64,000 nucleotides of DNA from Aegilops tauschii subsp. strangulata. Lineage: Eukaryota; Streptophyta; Magnoliopsida; Poales; Poaceae. Positions within the stretch are counted from its first letter, which is position 1. Each line of letters opens with the position of its first letter. The position numbers and the translations under genes are program-made. A model generated the notes under the pieces. The model was not told where the DNA came from. It ran no database searches and worked only from the letters and a program-made list of their open reading frames with translations. The stretch spans positions 156,960,627-157,024,626 of the forward strand of contig NC_053036.3 in NCBI RefSeq assembly GCF_002575655.3, read 5' to 3'. Below, piece after piece: positions 33,757 to 45,799 of this stretch.

Positions 33757-34948
33757 ATTGGATAGAGTGAATCAATGGCTTACGTTCAAAGTTATTCTCA
33801 TACTATAGAATGGTATACGAACGTGGAGAGATTTGCTTGATTTTATATCGCTAAATAATATAAAATATTATGAGTGCAGACGCTCCACCCCGAGGTTTCT
33901 TGCTCCTTCTCGGTCGTCGGGAATCTATGTTCTTCCACTCTTTCGTTTAAGACATGAGCTTTGTTCACCCTTTTGCCGACACGCGGGACATCTATATGCC
34001 TCCATTTTACAAAATCATACTATATGCCTCCATGACACGCGGGAAATCTAGCATCAAGGTAGCGTGTCATGCAAGAAAATGGAGATATGTAGTGCGTAAG
34101 TGAGTCATGCACTTCGATGGCACCTAGTACTACGCAATTTTTTTTTCTCCTCGATGGCACGTGAATAGTGCATGTACTCAATGACAGAGCACGGGATGGT
34201 AGCCATGGACATGGTCGGCCCTTTTTGAAGAGAGTACTAATAAATAACTTTGATGTGTCCCGTCAACTCGCAGAACGACGAGAAGCTTGCTTACTATGCC
34301 TTCTCCCTCGCCAACGCGTGCGCGGTGGCTCGCAGCACGAGGAGAAACTTTTGCTTACAAGCGGTGGACGTGCAGCAGTTCATTTGGTGTCAGATTGCCA
34401 GAAGTACAACTGTAGTACCGTCATTATTGTTCGACTTCCGGAAGAGGAGAAGAGCCAAGCGCAAGGTCACCTACTAACCTAGTACAGTACTACTATAGCC
34501 AAAGCTGGTCCACCTTTTTAGAGCATGGTTAATAAATATAGGCGGCTCTTGCAGTGGCACATCATTTAGAGCAAGTACTCTCTTCGTAGGAACAAAGGAA
34601 GTGAAACAAAAGTTGGAGTGGATGCTAGATTGCCAATTAAAAGATGATTACATAGGGAAAAAATCCTATAGCATTCTATCCTATGAATCAAATGGCCAAT
34701 GTAGGAAAATTATGAGGGGGGTCTCTCCAACAGTGTTCCTGGGCTCGCACCTAACATCACGGTGGTCGAACTTGGAGTCATTCATCTGGTACACGTGGCA
34801 TCTCAGATCTGGACACAAGGTGACGCGACCTCTCACTTCCTCCACCATTTGAAGCGGCGCGCCGGTGGAGGGCTAGCATACTCCAATATTAGGTTGGCTC
34901 TATGTGATGTGGCAACTTCATATACTAACCGGATGCTGGCTATACTAC
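33757..34948 (+). repeat. Segmental duplication copy D (1.2 kb)
   Basis: This is the partner of 29140-30250. It contains the module repeat (34250-34475: GTCCCGTCAACTCGCAGAAC; CAGCAGTTCATTTGGTGTCA). Here the unit follows the truncated DUF295-type copy and precedes the intact one, so gene and module were duplicated together. Confidence 0.85.
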
Positions 34949-35167
34949 TACGGTACTCACACTCCAAGGAGTGACTCGAAAACCATTCATAAATTGAGTC
35001 TATGACATGCATTCGCAACTGAAATGTACCATTCATTAAATACAACAAGTCATCAACACACAACGACAACGAGGATACATGTTGGATTATAGATTATTTT
35101 CAACAAAACATTCTAGAAAATACTAAAGTTTTCATCACACAACATATAACAAGCAATGAAATGAACT

Positions 35168-36565
35168 TCAACTCAACCAATCCTCGGCGTTGGAAACGCT
35201 TGCTTTGAACCATAGGTGCTCTGGGAAGGGCCAGCTATTGTCAATATCGAGAGCAACGCAGGACTGATCATCCAGGCTGAAGCGGCATATATCAGGACCA
35301 GGGTAGGGAACCACTGAAATGTTTGAGGTATAGATACAGTTGCTTCTCATAAATGGTAGTAACGTTGTGTCAACAGCAGCTGGATCGCCTTTCACCATCA
35401 TTGGATAGTTTGGTCCAAGGAAGAGCGAGTTTGTTCCAAGACTATCAATACTGAACCAAGGAGAAGGTGTTTGCGCTAGCACACTAGTATCCATCCTGAA
35501 TACCATGCAACGGGTGTTGGAATAGGTCAGGAGAGGGCGACCATGGGAGACAACACCTGCTTCCTCAGTAGTAACAGTCTGAGTGCACTGTATACAGACA
35601 AGAAGAGGTGATCCATCGGAATTAGTTGCCAGGCGCCACTGAGTATATAAGTTCTGCTCCTCCTCATGCTCGTGATCATCACCATCGTCATCTCCCCCTT
35701 GCTTATAAAATTTTTCAAGTATAGGTGGTGGAATGTTCACAGGACCTTGGAAACACAAGAAGAAGGTTAATTAGTAAAGGGAAACTTGCTAACCCGCATG
35801 CATGTGGATGAAACAATTATAATTACGGTGGAAGACAAACGTACCGAAACTACGAGGATCCCATGCAAAAACAGTGCCACGAGTGGTGGCAGCAAACACA
35901 AGATCCTCGTATTCAATTGCATCACAGTACACATCCGTGTATAGAAACTGATTTTTGAGCAATATCCATCCAGTCGAACCACGAAGGACGGAAACAAGCT
36001 TGTCGAAGATAGCAACAACTTGATAGTTCTTGTAATTCCAAGAGCGGTTGGGAACTCGACAAATTGCTATCTTCAGTAGACGACAGTCACCATGATCGTA
36101 TTTGAACGTACGTAGATCATCTGTGTGCTCAACCTCAGGGCACTCGGAGATTTTTGGAAGTGGAATCCGCTGACGAGTGTACACATTCACAAGTTCCCAC
36201 TCGCAATTGTACCCAATATAAACAACCCAATCTCCATTTGTGCCAGCCCAGGACTTACCCTTAAGCGATGGCATCTTGACATCACACGTATCATTATCAA
36301 GCGGCATCAACTTGCACAAGGCGAGGCCTCCGTCGTCCGCGCCCATGCGAACAGGCTTATAACGAAGAAGATAAGGGAGATCAAACCGCTCCTGGACCCT
36401 TGGGTTCCTTGTAATGATGTTATTAGTTGAGTCGAGAATGGGCTTGAACGAACCTGCCATGCTAGCCGAGGTGATGACGTCGCACCGATCAATGAGTTCC
36501 CCCGCCATGTCATCTTTCAGATCGGGGCAAGAATAACAGGGTCGTTTCCGGCTTGTTCCCTCCAT
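35168..36565 (-). CDS. DUF295-type (F-box-associated) protein, intact two-exon gene inside the CACTA
   Basis: Exons 36565-35845 and 35745-35168 join across a 99-bp intron (donor CG|GTACGT, acceptor CCAAG|GT, phase 1) to give 432 aa without stops. The N-terminal part (PDLKDDMAGELIDRCDVITS) is a weak F-box-like segment. The rest has the layout of grass DUF295 proteins: GDWVVYIGYNCEWELVN, YEDLVFAATTRGTVFAWDPR, then a C-terminal RFSLDDQSCVALDIDNSWPF. In plants this large family is linked to F-box adaptors of SCF ubiquitin ligases; substrates are unknown. MEGTSRKRPC was taken as the start (context CCCTCCATGG), though the frame stays open to 36787. A truncated copy (33270-33720) and a shuffled fragment (26927) lie in the same CACTA. 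Confidence 0.82.
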
Positions 36566-36628
36566 GGAGAAGACGATCGAACAACGGCAGAAGGAAGGGT
36601 GAAGGCAAATGGAGGAGGGAGGAAGAGC

Positions 36629-36890
36629 GTGCGACAGCAGTTCCAAATCGAGAGGGAAAGGCGAAGAGTCGGTGGACGGTTGCCAATTTGCCACGGTACA
36701 CGAAGAGGCGCCCCGGCCTACACGTCCTTTCGGAAATTGTACAAAAGGACTCGCCGTCGTCTCACTGACATGTTGGAACGGGACCACATGTCAACGAAAC
36801 ATCGTGTGTAATTTCTCGTGCAAAATGCGATCTGGCCGCGTTGGCCCGAGGTGCCGCATTATTTCTCGACTTTATTTTTTTAATGGCGTG
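36629..36890 (+). repeat. 5' flank of the DUF295-type gene, duplicated at 26981-28990
   Basis: The segment from GTGCGACAGCAGTTCCAAAT to GGCCCGAGGTGCCGCATTA is near-identical to 26981-27168 plus 28912-28960 (the other copy is split by a solo LTR). It overlaps the likely promoter/5' UTR of the minus-strand gene. Confidence 0.88.
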
Positions 36891-36969
36891 CCGTTCAGTT
36901 TTGAAGCACGACTAACTGGTACTGTTTGCAGAGAAAATATAAACTACTCTACCACTACTCCACCTCTAG

Positions 36970-39900
36970 TAGTAGTAGTATAAAAAAGATATATAGGCTG
37001 GAGCTTCAGAGCTTTCTTGCTAAGGGCTGCCCACTTGCTTCTCACACTATCACCCTCTCTCCAGATCTAAAAAAGACGGCCTCTCTCTCCCTCCTCACCG
37101 GTGGTCACAGATCTGCCGGGAAAGAAAAGGACGTGCAGTGTTGACGCACTCATCGTCGGCGAGCGAGGTCACGCACTGACGACAAGGTCGTCCTCTCAGA
37201 CCTAGTGCCCTCGCGGGATGGTCTCCGTCCCCAAGCTCGCTGTCGTAGTGCGTGTGGAGGACGATGACCACGAGCGAAGCCACTTCCCGCCGACCCTCAG
37301 GTATGCTACCTCTTTTCGAACCATACCCTTGTTCTATTGCCCCATCTGCCATGTCGCTGCATGTGGATCTTTTTCCACTCCACCATCTTCCCAATTTGCT
37401 ATCCTCTGCTCTGCTGGTCACGCAGACGAAAACCTTAATTTGCACTATTAAAGGAAACCCTACTTCATGCAGACTAATCCATGTCTGGGTTGAATAAGGA
37501 AAGGAAGGGAGACTGTACTGTCCAAGAGAGTAGGCATCGAACCCGCATCTAGGTTGAGAAGGGGAAAATCAGTAGCTAAGGAACGAGTCTCGTGTCTCTT
37601 GGTTGAAGAAGGGTAGAAAGGCATGACAACGCAATAGAGAATGACCAGGTCGATCGGTTTGTTGTCCTCACATAGGAAAAAGGTGGCTAAACATAACAAA
37701 AATGGGACGTAATCCACATATGTTGCCTGGATATTTGTTGCTCTGGGCAACCATACCTCCCTCACCACTCTATGCGTCCGTGGAGGTACATCGTACTGGT
37801 GCGCCCACTGTCCGAATGGGCCTCACATGCTCTTAGTCTAACTTTTTTGCTGTTAGTATAACGCCAACAGTCAAGTCAAGGAATGCTACTGCTAAAGTGA
37901 TGCCACATTTAACTAATGCCGCACTCAGTCTAATGCCACCGATAAATTTAGGCAATGCCATTTAATGCTGGATTATTTCAGGGTTAGCTGTTGATTGTGG
38001 ATGTATTAAAGATTTTTCAACTAAGGCATTCTAATGATGTTGCACAACCAGTATACCAACGATGAAACTTGTTACTACCTTTAGATTTTTGCACTGTTAA
38101 TGCTTATAGATTACATACCTCACTTTCATGAGATAAGTTAATTTTTTTGTACAGTGTCACCAAAATGCCAAGGCGCTGATGTCATTTTATTTTGGTTAAA
38201 CTGCACAAAAAATTATGAAGACAAGAGGAAAGGTTAAGAGTGGGCACCTCCTCCTCCGGTTGTTCTCTTGATTCGTTCGATCAAGTTTTTATGTTTGATC
38301 GATTATCAAGATTGGGATAGCAATTTTTAAGGTCCCCCGAGTTCAAAATGATATTTACCTTGGAGGTACATGGTTTGCAATTTTTTTATACTGTCATTAG
38401 TTAATAATGCTAGTTACCTTCAGAATTTTGTATTTGGTTTAATGCTCATGCACAGCTAGTATACCAATGCTGAAACGTGTTACCTTTACATTTTGTATTG
38501 TTAATTCTTATAGAAATCTTCCAGTGCCAGAGTTTATTGAAATATGTTCAGTAAAACCATTATACTGTACCCTGTAATAAAATAACTACTCTACTGTTGC
38601 ACTAGCACTGGATTAGTGTATATTTGTAGTATTCGAAATTTCGAATGGTGTTGCATTAGCGTATGGACATAAATAAAGGGTGGCAAGCTTTCCCAGATAT
38701 GTGCTCAAGAAAACTACTACCTGTTTTTCTAAATACTAGTAGACGTTTGGGTACTTTAAACTGAACTGCAAAAACCTCTTATATTAAGGAACAGAGGGTG
38801 TAGAGTTCACTCAAATTATCCCGGTAAAGCTAGTCACACCTTTGTTAAAATTAATGTTCATTATGTTATCGGAGGAGGTCTGTAAGTTTGTCTCTAATGC
38901 CTGTTGACTACATACCTGACATCATGATGTAATGTTAAGTCATTTCCTTTTGTACAGTGTCACTGAATTGTCAAGGCGGTGATGGCATTTTATTTTAGTT
39001 GAACTGCACAAAATATGCTTAAAAGAAGAGGAAAGGTCAGGAATCGATCATTCTTTCAGAAAGAACTATATATGCCTTTCTGACATTAGCCTCTGTTGCC
39101 TTATTTATTCCTTCAAAAAGGTGGTTAGAAATAGTCTTGCTACCTTTTCCCATTAAGAAATTGGAATGCTTATATTTGTGAGTCTATGCTTCAACTAGTG
39201 CCACTTTTATAGTAATCACACTTTCAATATCTATGCAAACAGGGATGCTCGAGTTTAGTGGAACTGCACAAAAAGTCCAACTGGTTCAACATTAGGAGCA
39301 TGTTTTCTCCCAAACCTTATATCCAATTGGTGGCACTATGAGCTGTTCATTAAGAAGGTACATGGTTTGCTACTATCTTGCTACTCTTTTTGTACTGTCA
39401 TTAGATAGTAATACTAGTGGTTTGTATGTGAATTTATTGGCAGGGTGGACCTACATTGGAGGTGCAGGACATGATTCAATGACTGGATGCTCAATTTCGG
39501 TTGTATCGATTTCACCTCTTCCATCACTGCGAACATGGATATCCTTGGTCTGATGAAGAATAGGCGCTATATTTCTGCTCTGAACAAGCAAATCAATTCA
39601 GTATGAAATTGTCCAGGGCAAAACATGACTGTATCAAATTGTCCAGTGCAAAACATGACAGATCTAAGCGGAAGAGACATGTTTAAACCGAAAATACAAG
39701 GTGGGGTATATGTTTACTAGCTGCTTGATATTTGCGCAGACAGAGATGTCTGCCCGTTGCTATTTAGCGAACACACAAAGTGACCGCAATTTTGGTTGAA
39801 CTGCATAAGAGAATAGTATAGTCACTGCATGCAGTGCCATTTGAAAATAGACACAGAAAGATTGGATAGTCACTTCATGGACTGCAGAAAAGTAGTACTA

Positions 39901-40460
39901 TACTATTTATTGGCCAACACTAGGTGCTTCATTGCTTTGGTCTGATTATACAATGGGCATCATTTTGCCTAAGTTAAAGTTTGTATTCCGAAAATAGTCT
40001 CGCCGTGTGATCAAGAGAAGACCAAATCATATTGCAGTGGATGTTCCTCCATCATGTGTGGTTCATTCTCATGGTTCCAGCTGTTGGTGAAACCACTTAC
40101 GTTTGCAAGAGGAATTGTAGACTTCACAAACAAATTTGTCATTCAGTCTGTACTGAATGTTGGTCAAGAGAAGCATCCATGTTAGTAGGAAGAACATATG
40201 TTTTTTCTAGATCTTTGCTTTTGGAGCTACATATTTGTATATGATCTGTGAATCATTGAGATGCATTAACATGTTGATCTTATGTATGGGAATCGTACTA
40301 GTTGGTTTTAGTTGTGGCTGATCTTTGCTTTTGGAGCTACATATTTGTATATGATCTGTGAATCATTGAGATGCATTAACGGTTCCTTATATCTGTTCGC
40401 TCAGTGTTTACAAGTTACCGATCGATCACTAGCTAGCCTACTAATGCGCTCCTGGCTGTT
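36970..40460 (+). other. AT-rich, intron-like region with no recognised protein
   Basis: No long ORF is present. A candidate first exon (ATG 37218, MVSVPKLAVVVRVEDDDHER) ends at a good donor, CCCTCAG|GTATGC, at 37300/37301, with TATAAAAAAG near 36979. Beyond it the DNA is T-rich with scattered GT/AG sites. The block TTTTGTACAGTGTCACYRAA...AAACTGCACAAAA occurs twice (38145-38215, 38952-39012). It could be a long non-coding transcript or eroded introns; I cannot build a gene model. Confidence 0.35.
40210..40380 (+). repeat. Exact 61-bp direct repeat, 110-bp period
   Basis: GATCTTTGCTTTTGGAGCTA and the following 41 bases at 40210-40270 recur without change at 40320-40380. Exact identity in otherwise diverged DNA indicates a recent local duplication. 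Confidence 0.92.
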
Positions 40461-40965
40461 TTAGTTGCGACGCAAGATCCGAAGTGGCAGTTTTTTGAAT
40501 AGAAATGCCTACCTCTGAAGAAACTGACAAGCTGCTCTGAAGAAAATGCCATGCGAATCTGAAGAAACTGCTAGCAAAAACGTTCGCAAATGCCTTATCT
40601 CCCAGCTAAAGTTCATCAATTAATGCCCCCGGCTGCGACTCGTTGCATGCTGCTCCACGTACTGGTTGCGAGCGATTTTGAGTGCCCAATGCAGCCGGCC
40701 GTAATTAAGGCAGCTAACTGATGCGAAAAAGATGCGCTTTAATTGTTGCGGGCCTTTTAAATCCGTGGAATCATTATTGACAAGGAGGGAGATGATTCGA
40801 GTGCACTCATTTGACCATAAGGCCGGCGTGCGACCCAGCACGGACGGGACGGGACGGCACAGTCAGAATTTCAGTTTCTCTAGTTTTCCACGGCAAGCTG
40901 GCGCGCTAAGCCATGCCTGCTTCATTATGCATTGAATTCCGATGACCGTCGCGCTACCTTCCGCT

Positions 40966-40971
40966 TATAAG
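40966..40971 (+). promoter_or_regulatory. Possible TATA box of the coiled-coil ORF
   Basis: TATAAG in CCGCTTATAAGTACTG lies 118 bp before the ATG at 41084, followed by a C-rich leader. Confidence 0.45.
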
Positions 40972-41083
40972 TACTGTTTCTCGGCCTTCTATGGTGGCAC
41001 AGTGACCCAACTCGCCCTATCCTCATAAGCCCCCACCGGCCCGACGTTGCTCGCCACTTATCCTCACTCTCGCCACGTCCGCC

Positions 41084-41470
41084 ATGCCCCCGCCCGTCCG
41101 CGATAGGCGTGGCCGGAGGCGGTCACCGCCGGAACTTGTGTTCGGTTTTTCACCGGAAGGCAGACGGAGGGAGGAGGCATTCTATCGGTCTTTAGATGGC
41201 AATGCGGAGATCGAGGACTTGTTGGAGCGCGACCGCCTGGCGGAGGAGCAGGAGTTGTTGGAGCGCGACCGCTTGGCGGATGAGCAGCGTATCGCCGATT
41301 TGCGCCGCCAGCGGGACATGGAGCAGCAGCGCACGGACGCTCTGAGTCGCGAGCAGAGCGCCCGCACGTGGGCCGACTACGTGGAGGCCGGCGCCCGGCT
41401 AATAGCCCTGGAGGCTGTCGGGCACGCACGCGTTCGCGACGCCAATTTTTACTACCAGCTCGTCAAGTGA
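41084..41470 (+). CDS. Unidentified 128-aa basic/coiled-coil protein
   Basis: The single-exon ORF begins MPPPVRDRRGRRRSPPELVF and ends YYQLVK. The middle is a predicted coiled coil built on a duplicated 12-residue unit (ELLERDRLAEEQ then ELLERDRLADEQ), followed by RRQRDMEQQRTDALSREQ. The Arg-rich start could bind nucleic acid or act as a nuclear signal. There is no membrane segment. I do not recognise the family. It lies between the cargo region and the right subterminal repeats of the CACTA, so it could be either cargo or a CACTA-specific protein. Confidence 0.6.
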   Translation: MPPPVRDRRGRRRSPPELVFGFSPEGRRREEAFYRSLDGNAEIEDLLERDRLAEEQELLERDRLADEQRIADLRRQRDMEQQRTDALSREQSARTWADYVEAGARLIALEAVGHARVRDANFYYQLVK

Positions 41471-41599
41471 GCAACGCGCCCTATCGCACCTCTGGCAAGT
41501 CCGAGGCGAGGCGGAGGATGCCGGTGCCGGCGTTTAGCGTGTACCGCAGATGGCGGCCGGCATCGTCTAGTTTGCTAAGAGTAAGATAGTACTTGCACG

Positions 41600-42050
41600 C
41601 TACTAGAGTATTAGTGGAAGTAGATAGTTAACTTGGCTATGATGGTTGTCAACGTGGAAGTTCAGTACTCTATATGTGGATCAGACCTGTTACTTTGCTC
41701 TGAATGTTGAACTTTCTGTTTGAACATATGGAATGGGCTGTTATTTTTTAAATGGGTTGTATTTGTCCTCCACGGGTTTAGAGGCTGACTTGTGGGCCTA
41801 CCAAGTTGACGCGTACACAACCAGGAGATGATTGTACGTGGAGAGGATGACAGCAGGGACCCGCCAAGGTCATGGCAGTACACAAGCAAAGTGCCTCCTT
41901 ATTTCAATCCAATAAAAAAATGGCTCCTTGTAATGGATTTCTGGCATCTGGGTCCCATGCCATTGTCAACGTAGTCAATAAACGAGAGAGTTGCACAACA
42001 AGCGGCTGACATCAGGGACCCAGCAGCTCGCCCAGTTATTTTTGTTTTGG
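41600..42050. other. Spacer before the right subterminal repeats
   Basis: No gene seen. A few GGGACCC motifs (for example GGGACCCGCC at 41856, GGGACCCAGC at 42015) foreshadow the repeats that dominate from 43400. Confidence 0.4.
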
Positions 42051-42054
42051 GTTA

Positions 42055-42300
42055 ATTTGATAAATGCCACTCCAAATCTGGTGTTTCTAAGAAATGCCAT
42101 TGCAATTTCCAAACTTTGAAAAATGCCATTTCATGCCATCCCTAGTGGCATTTTTCGAAGTCTGGAGTGGCGTTTTTCAAAGTTTGCAAATTGCAGTGGC
42201 GTTTTCCAAAGTTTGCAAAAATTGCAGTGGTATTTTTCAAAGTTTGGAAATTGCAGTGGCATTTTTATGAATCGCCATATTTGTTGTGGCATTTATCTAA
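42055..42300. repeat. Inverted plus tandem repeat on GTGGCATTTTTCAAAGTTTG
   Basis: About four units of TGGCRTTTTTCAAAGTTTGS followed by AAATTGCAG occur in plus orientation at 42145-42290. The complement (GCAATTTCCAAACTTTGAAA, ATGCC) lies at 42060-42130. Together they can fold into a large stem-loop. Confidence 0.82.
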
Positions 42301-42929
42301 TTTGTTTTTGAGACGGAAGCAGGGTGTCAACTGGGCTGTGCGGGGCACTCTGGCATGTCTAGACAGCCTTCTCTTTTATGTTTACCACAGACCAGCCCAG
42401 TAGTTTTTTTTCTTTCTGAAAATGGCTAGCCCAGTTTTTTTGTGATTTGCCAAGTAAGTTGCTTTGTCGGCCCTATTGGGCTGCAAATCTTTCAAGACGA
42501 GGAGAGCTTCATTCGGCTGGACGAGAAAATGGCCTATCAGTAATGAGAAATGGGTTGTACATTTTAAAACACATCAAACCGGCAATTACTTTCAAATTTC
42601 TTTTTTTCATTTCAAGATTTTAAATTGCATTAATTTTTATGCATGGACAATTTGTTGGATTTTATATTGATATACATTTATTTTTAAAATCAGTTTGAAT
42701 GTGACTCGAAATTTCGGGATTAAAAACAGGTCGAACCGCACCGAAATATGCAACATTTCATAAAAAAAATTAACTGTGGCCATAATATGGGCTGTAATGC
42801 TAACAAAAAGAATATGGGCTCCAAAAAAAACCTTCAGAATTAGCAAATGGGCTGTAAATTATTAGAAATAATGGCAGATGGGTTGTATGTTGTTTTCTAC
42901 AGATTTGAGGCTTTCCTAAAAAAAGGTTG

Positions 42930-44300
42930 ACGCACAAGCAGTGACTGTTGGATGTCCATCCAACGGCCGTCGTGCTTCTTCAATCTCTGCTCTTCCTGCT
43001 CCAGCCGCTCAAACAAGCGCCGGCGGGACTGCCTGCTCCCTCCTCCCCGCGGCCAGCTGTGCCGCCGCGCGGGCTTCACCGCCCCACCGTACTCCCATCG
43101 CTGGCCTAGCCATCCCTCTACTCACCCACACCTGTTGTTATTCTCCGGCGACGGCAAAAGAACCAGTAAACCCTCATATAGTCGTACTCCCCTCCGCGTG
43201 GAAAACAACTGCCGAGTCTTCCCTGCCTCCGTGTCGTTCCCTTCCTAGGCTTCGCCGTCGTCCACCGCCCTGGTGCTCCCGGCGCGGCCTGGTCAACGAC
43301 CGACATGCATCTGAAGTGGACTGTACGTGGAGAGGCTGACAACTGGGTCCACGGCCGCATGCAAGGAAATGCCTCCTTATTACGCGCAAAATAATAATTG
43401 CTCCACCTGACATCTGGGACCCACAGAAAGGGCCTCTGTATTTCGCGAAAAAAACGTTACCGCCGCTGACAGCTCGGACCCACCAGCTATATCTTCGCAC
43501 GCAATGAAGTGCGTCCTTATTACGCACAAAAAATGAATACTCCCCCTGCTAGCTGGGACCCAGTATAGTGGCAGGCTGACTTGTGGGCCTACTAAGTTGA
43601 CGGGGATGGAGGGCTTTGTCAACTTAGTCAATATGCACGATTCTAGCTCCAGTGACCGTATGATGTCCATCCAACGGCCGTAGTGCTTCTTCAACCTCTG
43701 GTCTTGTTCCTCCAGCCGCCCAAAGCAGCGCCGGTCGTGCCGCATGCTCCTACCTCCCGTGGCCGGCTGTGCTGCCGCGGAGAACTCACCGCCCCCTACT
43801 ATTCCCACCGCTGGCCGGGCCCTGCGGCGACGGCAGCCTCACACCGCAGCCGAACCAGTGAACCCTCGTACTCCTCTCCACGCGGGCTTCCACTGCCGCG
43901 CCTTCCCCGGCTCCGCGTCATCCCCTTCCTAGGCCTCGCCGTCGTCCACCGCCCTAGTGCTCTCGGCGCGGCGTGGTCAACGTGGTCAAGGAACGGCTTC
44001 CATCGGACGTGGACTGTACATGGAGAGGCTGACAGCTGGGTCCACAGCCGCAGCAAGGAAGTGCCTCCTTATTACGCGCAAAATAATTATTCCTCCACCT
44101 GACAGCGGGGACCCACCGGACGGGCCACTGTATTTCGCGAAAAAAAGTTTCCCCTGACTGCGGGGACCCACCAGCTACATCTTCGCACGCAAGGAAGTGC
44201 GTCCGGGAAAAAAAAACGATTCGCCCCCTGACTGCTGGGACCCACCAGCTACATCTTCGCAGGCAAGGAAGTGCCTGACAGTCGGGACCCACCTGGTCGA
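42930..44300. repeat. Tandem duplication of about 700 bp in the right subterminal region
   Basis: 42945-43630 and 43655-44300 share the order GATGTCCATCCAACGGCCGT, CCGCGGCCAGCTGTGCCGCC-like, TGGAGAGGCTGACARCTGGG, TCCTTATTACGCGCAAAATA. Short GCTGACAGCTGGGACCCACC motifs are scattered in both. The GC-rich ORFs here have no recognisable product. Confidence 0.75.
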
Positions 44301-44639
44301 AGCGTACGTAGCATTGTCATTCTGGTCACGAACGTGTACGTACATACTGGTCGATGTAGAGGCGCGCACGTGTCGTAGTAGAGGCGCGCACGTAGCATGT
44401 ACACGTACGTACATCGGCCAGTGTGCAAGAAAGAAAATACGGCCACGTACGTACATATGGGCAGGGTCTCGAACGCCTACTCGCGCATACGTACGGCCAG
44501 GGCTCGTGTACATGGCTGGGTCGGAACGGAGAAACAGCGTCGTCGTCGTGTTCATGGGGAGCCAACCGGCTGGGTCAGAACGAAATGCGTCGTCGTGTTC
44601 ATCGGGAGGGTTTGGACGGAACAGCCGATGGAAATGAGG

Positions 44640-45480
44640 CCTGGCGTACCGCAGAACGGAGGAAACGGCCTTGTGTTCGACCGGCCACGTTTGAAACGGG
44701 ATCCTGTTCATCGGGAGGGGTCTGGCGTACCGCAACACAGAGGAAACAGACCTCCTACGGTCGAAACAGGGGTCCTGTTGATTTGGAGGGGTGTGGCGTA
44801 CCGCAAAACGGAGGAAACGGACTTGTGTTGGAGCGCTACGGTCGAAACGGGGGTCCTATTCATCGGGAGGGGTGTGGCGTACCGCAAAACGGGACTCCAC
44901 GGGACACTGTTCATCTCCACCGTCGACCCCCTCCAGCCTCCACGGGCTACTGTTCATCCACTGTCGACCTCCTCCAGCCTCCACCTGGGACTGTTCATCC
45001 ACGGGCTCCTGTTCGTCCAGCCTCCACCACGCGCTACTCCACCGGCTACTGTTCAACCAGCCCTCTCCACGGGCTCCTGTTCAACCACCCCTCCACGGGC
45101 TACTGTTCATCCAGCCCTCCACCGTCTACTGTTCATTCTGCCCTCCACGGGGTGGTCCTGTTCATCCTGCCTCCACGGGGTCCTGTTCATCCAGCCCCAA
45201 CTGGCTCGATCTATCGGGGTCCTGTTCATCTAGAGGCAACACCACGGGGTCCTGTTCATCCACCCCCACCGGGAACTGTTCATCCAAACCCCCCAGCAAC
45301 GCTCACTTTTCATCCAGAGGCAGCATCGATTGGCTTCAGTTAGCAGCAGTAGCGAAGGAATCGCTCGATCGGGTTCAGTTAACAGCCATCAATCGATCGC
45401 TCGGGTTCAGTAACGCGTAGCCTGCAGTGCAATCACTCGGGTTCAGTTAGAGCCCAACGCCTCGCTCGGGTTCAGTTAGA
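44640..45480. repeat. Right subterminal minisatellites (CTGTTCATC family)
   Basis: 44640-44890 holds about four units of a roughly 70-bp repeat (GTCGAAACGGGGGTCCTGTT, GGCGTACCGCAAAACGGAGG). 44900-45310 holds some fifteen short units around CACGGGCTACTGTTCATCCA. 45440-45490 holds two exact copies of CTCGGGTTCAGTTAGAGCCC AACGCCTCGC. These make long spurious ORFs in several frames and probably act as subterminal binding or structural repeats. Confidence 0.82.
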
Positions 45481-45799
45481 GCCCAACGCCTCGCACCCAC
45501 GCGCGTGCGTGTACGAGAGAAACGCGCATCGCTCGGCCCCAACCACCCACCGTGACCGGGAACACCCCGATATTTTCCTCGCCCTCGCTTCTACCACGGT
45601 TTTTGCCGTCATGGACGGCCGAAAGAATGTCATGCAGCTGCGTCTCCGGCCCGCCCAGGACGAAAAGCCCATTTTCTGTCATGATTTTTTTCATAGAAGT
45701 AGGACCCCACCACATCTATGATGATACCGGGTTTTGTCACAATTATTGTCATAGAAGTGTCATAAGTATGACAAACAAAATTTCGTTCGGCCCAAAATG

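Noticed and set aside
44312..44470. GTACGTAC-rich palindromic patch as a possible regulatory or replication site
   Set aside because: It lies within simple ACGTACGT/GCGCGC repeats of the CACTA subterminal region; nothing points to a specific function.
44397..45420. Three overlapping ORFs of 200-300 aa
   Set aside because: They are produced by tandem minisatellites open in several frames at once; no protein-like composition.
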